Assembly (NCBI GenBank): GCA_947646735.1
Contig: CANTFK010000333.1
Coordinates: forward strand, 1 to 64,000
DNA length: 64,000 nucleotides
Source: Peronospora farinosa
Lineage: Eukaryota > Oomycota > Peronosporomycetes > Peronosporales > Peronosporaceae
Reading direction: 5' to 3'
Shown: positions 34,497 through 45,892 of the stretch, in pieces
How the letters are laid out: the number at the start of each line of letters is the position of its first letter
How positions within the stretch are numbered: the stretch's first letter is position 1
Translations under genes and position numbers: made by a program
Notes under the pieces: model-generated
Database searches by the model: none
Seen by the model: the letters and a program-made list of their open reading frames with translations, nothing else
Told to the model about the DNA's origin: nothing

Positions 34497-35707
34497 AGGC
34501 ATAACTAAGCTATACATACTGCATTGCAAAGGAATCAGATCAAGTGTAGAGAACCATCATCACAAGCATAATCGTTTCAGTTTTCAGACAATTTCATCAC
34601 TTTCCAGGTCTTTCGTGAATGCAACGTCAAGCACTCCAATACACTCGCTCTGACATGCATTGCCCTTCTTCTCGTTGTTGCTCAGCAAATTGCGATACCT
34701 TCTGCAATGATTTTCGTCAGCAAACCCCCAGCTCCCCGCGAGCTCAACCAAGCACAACTCGTCCACGCGCGTCAGACGGCGAGACAAAGAAGACTCGGGA
34801 ACTCTCGCTTGTAGCAGCGGGGGTCTTAAAAGCGGCCTTATGTTTTGCATCACTGCGAGAAGAAGGAGCACATTTGCGGACAGCAAAGCAAACATAGCCA
34901 AACCACGACATACGCAGAAGGCACAGAGTGTCAAGACTCCGCTTAATAGCAGAAGCTAGCGATCGAGCGGAAAGAATCACAACCAAACAGTCTCAAATTG
35001 GTGTAGCACGGTCCGTAAGCGTCTTCGGAAACCTATACAGCAAACTGCAAGCTTCGTCGCTCCTTTAGCAAAAAGGAACATTGGCGGCTACACCACGCAC
35101 TTTGTATTTCAAAAGAAGCAAAAGCTATAATGCAACCCCCACCTTCCCCCCATTTGCTGCAGATATTAAACCTCTCGAACATGTTATCGTCATCGAGATG
35201 GCGCAAGGTCTTCTCTCAAATAGGGCTAAAACGTCTTCACAATGGAAAAGAGCGGAGCTTGAGTCTAAAGACGACAGCTTATTGTACATTAGTTTCGTCT
35301 TTCAAATACACAATACATGACACATGTAACAAACAATCCACAGATGTAAGGTTACTCTCTTGTGCGCCAACGAAAGAGAAATGTTTCATTCCCCCTACCG
35401 CCTGCAGCCCGTTTTTTGTCAATACACTTGCCTTAACTGATACTGTCTTAACTGATAACTTTTCTGAATTACTAAAAATAATTTAATTTGTAAGCCTGTA
35501 TTATTTTTTAACCATTTTTTAGGCGAGTGTTCCGTGAATCTGATTCTGCACTCATTGTCTATCTGAAATATAAAATTTGCTGAATTGTCTGTTTACAATG
35601 ATTTCGCATAATTGTTGAGTCGCAAAACTTAACAAGATTTCTAAACTTGATTAGAAATTCATGCTCGCAGGCATTTCGATTTTACACTTCAACAAAAGAT
35701 CTTCGCC
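34497..35707. other. Intergenic, no supported gene
   Basis: A 103-codon frame at 34895-34584 (minus) starts with a hydrophobic stretch but overlaps another open frame and lacks a clear effector motif. The 35480-35700 part is AT-rich promoter-like sequence. Confidence 0.4.
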
Positions 35708-36268
35708 ATGGACACTTACGTCTTTGTCTATGGAACGCTCAAGCGCGGGCTCATTAACTACGAGAGATACTTGCAGCCGGCAGAATTAAAAGGCAAGGTG
35801 GCGTTCATGGGCACAGGACTCACAGCCTGCGCCGAGTTTCATCTGGTGCTGGACCCCGACCGGTCCGTGCCTTGTCTGTATCGGGCGCACACCGAAGGCT
35901 ACCAGGTTCCTGGAGAAATCTACCGCGTAGACACCGATGTGCTGACGGCATTGGACATTTTGGAAGCCGTAAAGGATAAATATTACGTGCGAGAGGAGAT
36001 CCACGTGAACGTCGTGGAGGGGGAACTTAAGCACCAGACGGTCGCGTGCCAAGTGTACATTATGCCTGTCCGAGAGGACCTGCTTCAGCTTGAACGCATC
36101 CCAAATTACACGGCGCTCATGCACAAGACGTACCGTCCACGTACAAACACGCCTAGCCTCGAAGTGCTCAAGTGTCTATACGGAGTAGACGTGACGAACG
36201 CCGTGCAGAGCAAGCTGGACGAGGGGATGAAGTTTGACGATGCGTGGAAGGCAGTGGTGAGGACGTGA
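35708..36268 (+). CDS. Gamma-glutamylcyclotransferase-like (AIG2/GGACT family) protein
   Basis: 186 aa, single exon. The N-terminus VFVYGTLKRGLINYERYL is the family's substrate-loop motif (YGTLKxG). PGEIYRVDTDVLTALDILE supplies the conserved acidic residue expected to be the catalytic base (the Glu closing LDILE). The remaining beta strands (YYVREEIHVNVV, ACQVYIM) fit the fold. Members cleave gamma-glutamyl amines or amino acids to release 5-oxoproline. The substrate of this one cannot be told from sequence. The last 45 residues extend beyond the core. Confidence 0.85.
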   Translation: MDTYVFVYGTLKRGLINYERYLQPAELKGKVAFMGTGLTACAEFHLVLDPDRSVPCLYRAHTEGYQVPGEIYRVDTDVLTALDILEAVKDKYYVREEIHVNVVEGELKHQTVACQVYIMPVREDLLQLERIPNYTALMHKTYRPRTNTPSLEVLKCLYGVDVTNAVQSKLDEGMKFDDAWKAVVRT

Positions 36269-36332
36269 GTCGTGGTAACAAGTAGAATCAGTTGCAGTTT
36301 ATTGCTAATGCAAAAAGATTTGCTACTTTGTT

Positions 36333-36816
36333 CACGTTGCAGCTTCCGAAGTTTTGAGCCTCTTTGACGATAGCTTGGACAGCAAATTCGACTGATGACC
36401 TTGACCTCGTTGCGTTGTGTTCTTTTTTTACGAGCACCATTGTGCAGTCGTGAATTAAAGCCGTCCAGATACTACCATAGCGATGACCACGATGCTGCGA
36501 CCAACGAGGAGCTCACTCTGACAAAACCTCTAGCGTTGCAATCACCCAATTTTTCATATCAGGGCCTTTCATATCGATGTCACCGATAGTCCAAAAGGGT
36601 TCCGCTTATCATACAGCAGGACGATAAGAAAGCAAACCCCACTCATGTCCATATTCAGCGTGGCCAGAGCGCAAAAATTGCGGCCTAGCTCCTCTATGGA
36701 TCTAGTAAGCTGGGTGTGGTCGACCGGTCGTCGTACACTTCGTCCAGCGTTTTATACAGCTCATCCACAATGAAATCACGAGCCCACGAGCCACCGTGGC
36801 CATTCATGACGGCGAA
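36333..36816 (-). pseudogene. PP2C-type protein phosphatase relic
   Basis: Minus-strand fragments in PP2C order: FAVMNGHGGSWARDFIVDEL around 36816-36760 (the DGHGG metal motif with Asp changed to Asn), then MDMSGVCFLIVLLYD and FGLSVTSI around 36650-36580 (the SGxxAxVxLIxxxxLxVANVGDS region), then EFAVQAIVKEAQNFGS near 36390-36340 (the region before the GSxDNVTV motif). Several stop codons interrupt these. Further N-terminal remnants may reach 37090. It is convergent with, and only 65 bp from, the cyclotransferase-like gene. Confidence 0.5.
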
Positions 36817-38094
36817 CTAGTGAACCGCTCATTGCTGACCATCAAGCAGCAATCTTTGTTGGCGTTCGTTTTTTGCCTTCCACAGATAGCGGCGTCACGT
36901 CCAACAATCGGATACCGTTCTTCTTGGCACTAACGCTCTCAGACCTTGCAGACCGCTTGCTCGCGTCATTCTGGTTCTCACAATGCTCATAATTCTCTTC
37001 GTCCTTTGAGCTGTAGACTCATTCTCAGCATGTCTTCCCTCAACGTCTTCGAATCCTCTGAAGAGCTGGCGGTGTTCATTGTCCACCGAAAACCGACATC
37101 TTTTCGCTACCTTTGTCGGCTACTCTTAAATAAGCTGATGATAATTTCAGGCCCCTACTAGAGTGGCTTCGCATCCATGAAAAAATGCCACGCATTTTAC
37201 GCCTTGCGTATGATTTCGTGGAGAACAATGATTCGAAGGTGTACTTATATGTGCGCCAGCGTAGCAATTCAAGTCCATCTTGCGACCTTATAAGAATTTC
37301 CTTCGCTACTTTGTCATCGTAATGACCCCTTCTCTACGGCGGTAGACACAATTATGACTTTTCGTTCCTCTACGGCTCGTCATTAACGACTTAACTGACT
37401 GAGACAGCATCCTGAAATCGGACTGCGACGCCGTGGATTCTGAAATCCAGAAAGCAAACCGTAATTGCCCTGACTATCAAATCAAAGTGATGGCCTTGAA
37501 CGTTAAGTCAACTTTCGATTGCACCCATAGTGTTTATTTTTTTCGCCGATTAAATAAAAGAGGACGGCGCTGTATGAGATTAAGCTGTTCGCGCCATCTA
37601 GGAGAACAGAATCCCCAGGCTTTGACGAGCTTTCTAGCGGAGCAAGTCGCACTCAAACGCTTCCTGCTTAAACGGATATGTAACTATCACGGACATCAAT
37701 GTGGTCACCGACATAGGATCATTATGTTCTGAGATCGCTCGCTCGCTCGCTTCGAAACGCCACTATCACTGTCCTGGATCCCATAGGCTAATGCCCGCTA
37801 TTGGAAGACACACCAACACATTCTTAGGCCTTTCTACAACCACCGACAAAAATTCAAAGGCAGCAGTGTCGCTGCCGCCTAATTAATGACGAATATGACT
37901 CGCAACGCGCTTTCCAAATCCAAAACAGCACTTGTACAATACTTCAATAATACTTTCTGCCATTTTCGAGCTATCGTAATTCGATGAATTTATAACGTTC
38001 TCAGCTCGTAGATATTTCCTTCATACAAGGGCGGACGATATAAATTCAATTCTACCACAGGTTCATACAGTACTAGTCGTGATCGCTTTGGTAT
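36817..38094. other. Intergenic, no intact gene recognised
   Basis: Fragmented frames only. The left part may hold more of the PP2C relic. No repeats or RNA genes seen. Confidence 0.4.
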
Positions 38095-40864
38095 CTACTT
38101 ACCAGAACCGTGCAGAGCCCTTTTCCACCGCAGCAAAGCGCGGTATGCGAATAGCAAAAAATCTTGCTCAGTAATCATACAATCTGCATTGCAGTCCATG
38201 ACTTCCATCAAAAGACTCAACTCATCTTCGGTCGCGTAAGCATCTGCGCATCACAAAAAAACAGTCAGTACCGAACGCGCCATGCCATGGAAACGACCGA
38301 CAATTACAGAAACAACTCGCACCGGTATCTTGTTCGGCGAGAAGAACAACAAAGCTCTCTTCCACGAGAACACCACTACCGTCGAGGTCCAGGATCGAAA
38401 AACACAGCTTTAAGGCTTGCCATTGCGCCTTCGTAAATACATTAATGCCGCTTCCCTGAACAGGAATGTGACCCTGAAGGGTGTTGGTAAGTTGCGCCAC
38501 ACGCTCGAAAGAAGGCATTGGTATCCAGTCCGTCATAGTCTTGCGTCGAACCCGACCACTAGTTTCCGTAACAGTGTCGTTAGTACCACTTTCCGTTACG
38601 GCCTCATGAGTGGAAGTTGAGCGCTTTAAAGAAGGTATCCACGGTACCCTCTTGCCTAAATGGCTTGAAGGGGAAGCAATCTCTGGCCCGCACTTATTCA
38701 CACTGTCATGGGCGAAATATCGGTCGTAGAGGCGCACGAATCCAGGACAAAACTTCCAGCCACTCACGATTCGATTTGTGATCCACTTCTTCTCCTTTTG
38801 CTTCTTCTTTTCAAGCTTCTCCCTTAACTTTTTCTCCTTTTTCTCAGTCTTCATGTCTTTCTCCAGCTTCCTGGCGTTTGCACCCTCAATACATTTTGTT
38901 TCCGCAACGAGTTCCCAATCCTGCAACGATTCGCCAACTACCTCGCAAGCGCCCCTAGCGCTATGCTCGTTGTCCTTGCCTTTCGCACCAGTTGCCAAAG
39001 CTGAACTAGGCGAGGCCACGAAGAGCTCAACGTCTTCCTTGATCTTTGTTTCAGGGTCTGTAGATGGTGCACACAGCGAAGAAACCAACGACAACTTTAG
39101 AGACGAATCCGACGTAGTACTGGCTGCCCGTTTAAGCGTGGACCGCAATTGTCGACACACATTGACCAAATCGTAAAAGTCAATCGGCAAGAACGGTAGA
39201 TTCTTTTCCAAGAATGCCGTGACTGCCTCATCTTCGCTCGGGCTAGTGAACTCAAACTCGAGATACTGACTGCGCTTGTGCTGCTGGTATTGCAGCAGGC
39301 GGCCATTTTGCTTTTCCCATGGAATCTTTAGAGTCGCTCCAACGTTGTGATTTGTGTTACAGTACTCTGGAGCTGAAAACACCGTCACAACCGCAGGCAA
39401 AACCAAGTCTCCAGCCTTGTTCTCTTCTAATCGGTCTGCTTCGTGACGAAAATGTTCTTTGTAGCCGTCTTCTGCCAGCTCGTGAGCGCGGATAACAGCG
39501 AGGAGATTATTACGGCGCAAAAACTCGCGGCACGCGTGCTCGTTAAACGTAAAAGAGCAGCCACGAATGCCATTAGGTGCCCACTCATGCTTCTGTGCCT
39601 CACCCTTAGCTGGATCTGACCATAACAAATCACATAGAGCTCCGTTCGGTTCTGGCTCCATAAAGCGGTTCACTTGGCCGTTAATATCCTCCACAAAGAC
39701 GATGTCCGGTGACAGCCCGCCATGTACGGCAAGGAATGTGCCGTGAGCAGTCTCGAGTCGTGCGGCCAGTGGCATGCTTTCAAAGCATTTGATCATGCGG
39801 TTATACACCACAGGCCCATATTTCTGGAGGCATTCGACTCGAAATCCGTAGAACGTACTCAAACTCCGGCACTCATGGTTACCACGCAGTAAATGCACGC
39901 TCTCGGGAAAAGCTATCTTATATGCCAGCAGCAACAAAATTATTTCGCAAGAAGAAATACCGCGATCTACATAATCTCCAAGAAACAGAAACGGATTGTC
40001 TACAGCCGGAGAGCCGTGTACGCGGAAGAGCTCCAACAAGTCTTGGAATTGGCCATGGAGATCGCCCACGAGAGTGTACGGTGCACGTAAAGAGATGACA
40101 TTCTGCTCCAATGACATAAGCATTGTACCACGTCGTATAATCTCCAGCGCACTAGACACAGGAATCGTACCTCCCAGTCCAAAAACAGCCAGAATTTCTT
40201 CGGGTACCATCATGTGCACAGCGTTCTCCATCTCGGCGTTGTTGTCTACGACCATCTCGCTCCCCAGTGCGTCGGGCGATGCTGCAGTGGCAGTTATAAT
40301 AGGTACGTTGGCAAAGTGCTGCACTGTTTCGTGGCTGATATCGCGATCTGCTTGTTGTCGTAAATAGCGGTTAAAAAGCGTCGTGTCAGTGGATACACGA
40401 CGGCGGTGCGAGCCCTGCATACTGGTCATGCGCAGGGGACCCGCCTCCGTCTTGGTGTCCAAATCCGTACTGCTGCTTCTTCGCCTAAGATCAGGCACCG
40501 GCACATCATGTGTCTTCATTTGCACCTTCATTTTGGCCGCAGCCGCCTGGGTCGCCATAAAAGTTTTAAGCAATGATGGCTGTGCCAAGTTCCTGTCGTC
40601 CTCAGGTCGGTCCTGTTTTTGGCTGAGGATGGTCGAGTCTACCGAAAGCTTCGGGCTCGCGTTGTGTGTACGCTGCGACGACAAGTGACGATGACGCGTC
40701 ATCGGCGATTGCAGCGTGGTCAGCGAGATGGGGCCGACGTTCTCGGGTGCCACCGTGGACTCCAGTTGTGAAAAGTCCAGCACGGCCGATGCTGAATTTG
40801 GCGGGCTAGACACATTGGCGTTAGCGGGCACGGAGGCCAGGAATGCGTTTAGCTTGGTAGCCAT
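38095..40864 (-). CDS. Calcineurin A-like (PP2B) phosphatase with C-terminal EF-hand pair
   Basis: Two exons on the minus strand, 40864-38323 and 38243-38095; 79-nt GT-AG intron; 896 aa. The catalytic domain (about residues 220-540) has GDLHGQF, GDYVDRG, LLRGNHE, HGGLSP, RAHELAEDGY and SAPEYCNTNHNVGATL, all metal ligands kept. The N-terminal 200 residues are polar. After the catalytic domain there is a Lys/Glu-rich stretch (about 690-710), then DLDGSGVLVEES and, after the splice, DCNADCMITEQD, two EF-hand-like loops. The first loop has Ser at position 12, where Glu is usual. Calcium may therefore act in cis, unlike normal calcineurin, which uses a separate B subunit. The gene ends at TAG 38095. 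A GT at the preceding Gly codon could instead start another short intron and a last exon of about 20 codons. Confidence 0.85.
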
Positions 40865-41667
40865 AGGTCGCCGTTAAAAATAAATGCCGCCGGAAAGAGA
40901 TACCAGAGAAACGCGCAATTCAATGCCGTAACTACTCTGACTATAAATACGGCGCGCGTAAATGTCGGTAAAGTTACTGGAATGAACTTGACAAGTTTCA
41001 AGATACTAGCGCTGATCTGAACGATAAACACCCTCTACGTCGATGTGGAGCAAGAAAGAAATGAGGAAAAGAGAAGCACAGTTACGGTAGGTTGCAAAAA
41101 AAAGCAAGACCAGTCTGTATTCATATTGAACACTTTTGACAGAAGATAAACATGGGTTCAAAGGCAGCTGTTGACCAAATTATTCGCCCTAGAGTCATTA
41201 CATATGAAAAGCCAGTGTAGGCAGCGCATATTTAACAGTTCTGTATAGTCGTACATAACATGCAACGTCGTCGCATTCGGTTTAAGATACATTCACAATA
41301 ACCGCCCTACGATGTCCATGAAGTTAAGCACAATTCGTTATGTGACACGATTCTATTAAAAAGAGATTCATCTGACCTTTTCCTCTATCTTTAAAGCTAC
41401 AATTGTCTTGAAGATGATGGTGCATATGATGCCAGACATGATGGTAGTGAATAAAGATTTGTAAATCTAGTGTTGGTAAATCTTGTGGTAAATGTAGTAG
41501 CGTGAACGTAGAAGGAAGCTACTCGATAGCCTGCGGATGGCTCACCACTTCAGCTGATCAAAGTGGCGCCTAAACCGTAATGCATATCGACTACCGCCAC
41601 GTATCGCAAGTAATACCTGGCCTTGCCTAAGACAGGCTTTATGGTCGCAGTTAGATCACTCTTGCCC
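40865..41667. other. Intergenic, no gene recognised
   Basis: Contains the upstream region of the phosphatase gene and the 3' flank of the next minus-strand gene. Nothing else seen. Confidence 0.5.
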
Positions 41668-42282
41668 TTAGATACACATGCTACTGACAATCATTACATT
41701 TTGAATGAGGTCATGAGTGAGCTCGTGCACAAGCACGTCAAACTCTGGCAGGTACATGGTCAGAAACAACGTCGTTGAAATCGTTGTTGCGCCCGACACG
41801 TAGTGCCACCGATTGTGCCACTTGTCGTAGCGCTCGCCGCCGGGTAAGCCACAATAGAGCCACGTGAAGGCGCAGAGCGAGGCCAGCAGCACCTTCACAG
41901 CCAGGATACCGTACCACGCGTTAGATAGCGTGCGCTGTCCGGTAAACACAAAGATAAGACCCAGCGTACCACTGATGAGTGCATCCAGTAGCAGATACTT
42001 GGTCTCCTTGGAGCGGTGGAACATGGTGGACGCGATGGCCGCGCCCATCTGCAGTACACCACAGAAGTGCTGGTCACAGCTGAATGAAATGATCGCTGCC
42101 AGCGCATACACCAGATTGGAGTAGATGAGGCTGTCTCTCCACGCGCGCTTGTTGTGGCAAACACGCACCTTGCGTCGAGATCGCGAGGACTTGACGGTCC
42201 CGAGCTTGCGCGTCTCCGCGTGATTGCACCTAGACGCCCATTGCGGCAGAAACGGCTGGAGGTTGAACGAGCACAGACACAT
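41668..42282 (-). CDS. Multi-pass membrane protein, possibly CREST (ceramidase/TMEM8) superfamily
   Basis: 204 aa, single exon. About six hydrophobic segments, including LIYSNLVYALAAIISF, FCGVLQMGAAIAS, YLLLDALISGTLGLIFVF, VLLASLCAFTWLYCGL and YVSGATTISTTLFLTMYL. Conserved-looking polar residues are placed as in CREST proteins: STMFHRSKE early, an Asp in the next membrane segment (LLDALISG), and H-N-R-W-H before YVSGATT. That pattern would bind a metal ion in hydrolases of this superfamily, but I have not confirmed the match. The N-terminal 60 residues are basic and cytosolic in appearance. Confidence 0.6.
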   Translation of the reverse strand: MCLCSFNLQPFLPQWASRCNHAETRKLGTVKSSRSRRKVRVCHNKRAWRDSLIYSNLVYALAAIISFSCDQHFCGVLQMGAAIASTMFHRSKETKYLLLDALISGTLGLIFVFTGQRTLSNAWYGILAVKVLLASLCAFTWLYCGLPGGERYDKWHNRWHYVSGATTISTTLFLTMYLPEFDVLVHELTHDLIQNVMIVSSMCI

Positions 42283-42986
42283 GCTAAGAGGCGACTGAAT
42301 TAATCAGGAGAGAGTGTTACTTCAGACTGCCGGAGAAAGACCGCGAATGGAGCACGTCGTGCGCTGCACACAAAGTCCGTTTAAAAAGGCCTGTCGCAGC
42401 TACTGGACTAACACGGGTAAAGTCCAGTGGTATAGGCTAAAAATGTAAGGTTACAAAACATTGATGCTGCCATTAGCTACGGCGATGGAAGTCGTAAATT
42501 ACAAAAAAAGGAATGAACTGCGTGCTAAATATGGAAATAGTAGAGAATAGACACCTTGGCATATCTAATCGCTGATACTTTATACAACGACAGGAATGCT
42601 CAATTGGCCCAAGCTGCCGTACTCATTCGGCAGGCCATTGATGGTGCCGAAATGGCCAGGCATGACTCAATACACGCATATTCACGGCAAAGGCGAAAGA
42701 ACTTGCTTCCGTCAGCTTTTGACTTTTTAAATAATATGACCGTTACAAACTGCTAGTGACACGCAATGAACTGACTAGTCGGACAGCAAGGGTACAACTA
42801 ATATGGCGACCGCCAAGCGGCAGTTGAAGGAAAAGATGCCACGTTGCTGAGAGGGCGCGTCAGCAAGCCACCGATCGGATCCACTCCCGCCACAGACTGA
42901 AGTAAAGAGACCAGGTTTTTGGGCTAACCTTCACACGACATTATTACACGCCATATTCTATCCAGCCACTCACTTTAATCTATCTG
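42283..42986. other. Divergent intergenic region, no gene recognised
   Basis: Separates divergent genes. A 66-codon frame at 42556 starts with TTG and has no clear family, so I do not call it. Confidence 0.5.
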
Positions 42987-45362
42987 ATGGCGACGTCACT
43001 ACCCGCCCCCGCCGACATTGCTGTGCAAAAGTGTTTTTCTGTCCTGACGCTGGAATCATCCGTTCCTGCTGCCTCTGAGGCTTCTGCTCTGTCCATCAAC
43101 GAAAAGCTTGCCAAGCTCGCGGCTATTACTGGCGCTCCTTTGTCGAGTGAGGCTGAGACTCAGCTACGCGCGCTTTTCTCTGAAAAACCGCATCCCATCG
43201 CCTACGATGGTTTTGAACCTTCTGGCCGCGTGACACTTGCTGCTGGCCTGCTACGTGTGCTTAACGTCAAGCGACTAATGGACGCGGGCTGCCATGTTCG
43301 TCTGCTAGTGGCAGACTCACACGCGCTGCTCAATAACAAGTTTGGCGGCGACCTAAAGAAGCTTCAAATCGTCAGCACTTACATGGTAGAGGTGTGGAAA
43401 GCGCTTGGTCTTGACATCAATAAGATGTCGAATTTTGAGATCATGTTGGCCTCCACGGAGACCGCACGACACGCTAGCGTCTACTGGTCGCAGGTGCTGG
43501 ACGCCGCTGGACGCTTCACAGTCGAGCGTGTGCAGCAGTGTGCGCCTATCATGGGTCGCAAAGAGGATGACGCTGTGTGCAACACCAACCGTATCCTGTA
43601 CCCGCTGATGCAGCTTGCTGACGGTTTGTTACTTCAGGCTGATATTTACCAGCACGGAGCCGACCAAGAACATAGCAATGAACTCATCCGCGAGTATATC
43701 GCGCAGAAGGAGCTTCCGAACAAGCCAGTGTTCCTCACACACCCGCTGCTGCTTGGATTGAAGCAGGATCAGTTCAAGATGACCACAACGGACGCCGAGT
43801 CAGCTGTCTACGTTGATGACACAGCTGCCGAGGTTAAGACGAAGATTAAGAAGGCCTACTGTGTCCCTGGCGTGGTGAAAGGCAATCCGGTCCTGAATTA
43901 CATGAAATACCTGGTGTTCCCTTTCTATGCGGAGGGTGTCACGCTAGAGCGTAGCGATAATAACGGTGGCAACCTTATCTTTGCTACGTACGAAGAGCTG
44001 GAGGCGGCGTTCGCAGAGTGAGAAGGTGCACCCAGCGGACTTGAAGCCGTGCTTGGCCAAGTACCTAAATGCGCTACTCGAGCCCGTGCGCCAGCACTTC
44101 GCCAGCGGCCCTCTCAAGACGCTGCTATCGAGTATCAAGAAGCTTAAGGTATCCCCGATGCCTGACAGCGACAAGCTGGTTAATCTCTCGCTGCCAGGAT
44201 TTTCAGAGGCTCTCAAGACGTGGAAGCCGTCCGCGCTGTCGCTTGAGGAGCGCTATGCAGTGGCGCGCTCAGTAGGCGAGGAATGCATCCAGGAGAACGA
44301 ATTGCAAGCTCTAATGGAGAAAAAAGACCACCCCGTGTGCTATGATGGCTTTGAGCCGTCGGGACGCATGCACATCGCTCAGGGTGTTCTGCGTACGGTA
44401 AACGTGAACAAGCTTACGTCAACTGGCAGTGTCTTTCGTTTTTGGGTGGCAGATTGGTTCGCCATGCTGAACAACAAAATGGGTGGCGATCTGGACAAGA
44501 TTCGTCTCGTGGGTCAGTATATGGTCGAGATTTGGAAGTCTGTGGGCATGGACATGACGAACGTGGAGTTTTTGTGGGCGTCGGAGGAGATTGTTTGTCA
44601 CAGCGCTTCGTACTGGCTGCGCGTAATGGACATTGCTCGCCGCACGACCATTGCTCGTACGCTGAAGTGTTGTACAATTATGGGCCGCAAAGAGAAGGAA
44701 GGCATGCAGGCTGCACAGATTCTCTACCCGCTGATGCAATGCGCTGACATTTTTAATTTAAAGGCCGACATCTGCCAGTTGGGCATCGACCAACGCAAGA
44801 TCAATATGCTCGCGCGCGACTACTGCGACCAAGCGAAGATCCGTTTCAAGCCTGTCATTCTGAGCCACCATATGCTGATGGGTCTGAAAGAGGGTCAGGA
44901 GAAGATGTCCAAGAGTGACCCAGAATCAGCCATCTTTATGGAAGATGCCGCAGACGACGTGAGCCGAAAGGTTGAGAAGGCTTATTGCCCGGAGGGAGTC
45001 GTGGACGCGAACCCGATCTTAGACTACATGAAGCACATCATCTGCCCGCGCTTCGCTGCACAAGGCGTGATGGTGAAGCATGTGGATGGTGTGGAGAAAA
45101 CATTTACAGCGTACCAGGAGCTTGAAGACGCCTTCGTTGCGCGTCAGATCAATGGTGCCGATCTCAAGACGGCACTGACCAATTATCTGAACGAGTACGT
45201 CCTGGTTTGCTGGTGTTTTGTTATTCTTCTTGTCACTGTACTAATATTTTTCTTGCCTTTGCTTTGTCTTGTAGGATTTTGGAACCCGTTCGTGAGCACT
45301 TTGGCAAGGGTGAGGCCCAAGAACTGCTTGACAGGGTGCGCTCGTTCCGCATCACTAGATGA
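42987..45362 (+). CDS. Tandem (double-length) tyrosyl-tRNA synthetase, with a +1 frameshift between the halves
   Basis: N-half 42987-44018 (344 aa), C-half 44020-45194 plus exon 45275-45362 after an 80-nt GT-AG intron. The halves join cleanly if one T at 44019 is skipped (EAAFAE then EKVHPADLKP), giving 764 aa. Each half is a TyrRS-like class I catalytic domain beginning YDGFEPSGR. The C-half has both signatures, MHIAQG (HIGH) and EKMSKSDPES (KMSKS), plus the tyrosine-site region. The N-half has VTLAAG and FKMTTTDAES, so both signatures are lost and it is probably non-catalytic. As sequenced, the N-half ends at TGA 44019-44021; a separate C-half could start at ATG 44158. A double-length TyrRS acting as a pseudo-dimer has been described in Leishmania. 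Function: charges tRNA-Tyr, probably in the cytosol. Confidence 0.85.
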
Positions 45363-45783
45363 ACGCACTGTAGCAAATACACTGTAGGATTCGTAGCGTG
45401 AAACAAGTTGTTGCAAGTCAGCAAGAACTGCTTTTTCTTCCCATGCAAGCTCTGCCTTTGATTACGCAATATATAGCCAGATGTTATTAGTTGTGTTAGA
45501 TTTCAATGTGTCGTCACCTGGCTGTGTACTATATGCAAAGAATACAATTTCTTGATGACAGGTTAAATGAAGTTAATGAACGTGTACTTGATACCAAAAT
45601 TGTAATTGTTCGTTTTAATGTCGTTCCGAGACAATATCATAAAAATAGTATGGCGTTAAATGTTTATATCTCTTCAAAAATAAACAACTCTTCGGCGCCT
45701 GTAACCTCATCGCGTAATGCAAGGTAGCTGTAGCGGAGCTGCACAGCTCTTTAGCTAGAGAAAGACTTTAGGCTGAAATCCTC
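45363..45783. other. 3' flank of the TyrRS gene, no other gene
   Basis: AT-rich flank; the 45506-45727 frame shows no family feature. Confidence 0.5.
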
Positions 45784-45892
45784 TTAGTTCTAGAGAACTA
45801 AATAAAGTTACAGCTAAAAGCCACTTAGTTCTAAGGAACTTGTAACGGGGTGAGCCCGTTACATAATATTGACACTTGTATGAAGTGTCAAT
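45784..45892. repeat. Chain of four perfect hairpins, probable LTR fragment of the hairpin-rich Gypsy class
   Basis: Perfect stems at 45784-45791/45794-45801 (8 bp), 45827-45831/45836-45840 (5 bp), 45841-45849/45855-45863 (9 bp) and 45868-45877/45883-45892 (10 bp). They follow one another almost without gaps, as in the element at 59.45 kb. The third begins TGTAACGGG, which would suit an LTR start. Confidence 0.65.

Noticed and set aside
34584..34895. Minus-strand frame with a hydrophobic start, considered as a secreted effector
   Set aside because: No proper RxLR or EER motif (only RRLTR), overlaps another open frame on the same strand, and has no supporting context.
38040..38097. A third exon of about 20 codons for the phosphatase
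   Set aside because: A GTAAGT donor overlaps the stop codon and an acceptor lies 51 nt on, but the intron would be unusually short and the added residues are not recognisable; noted only as an alternative.
42556..42756. 66-codon frame before the TyrRS gene
   Set aside because: Starts with TTG, no family feature, lies in a promoter region.
44016..44036. An intron to explain the TyrRS frame break
   Set aside because: The only GT-AG pair would be about 18 nt long and does not restore the frame.
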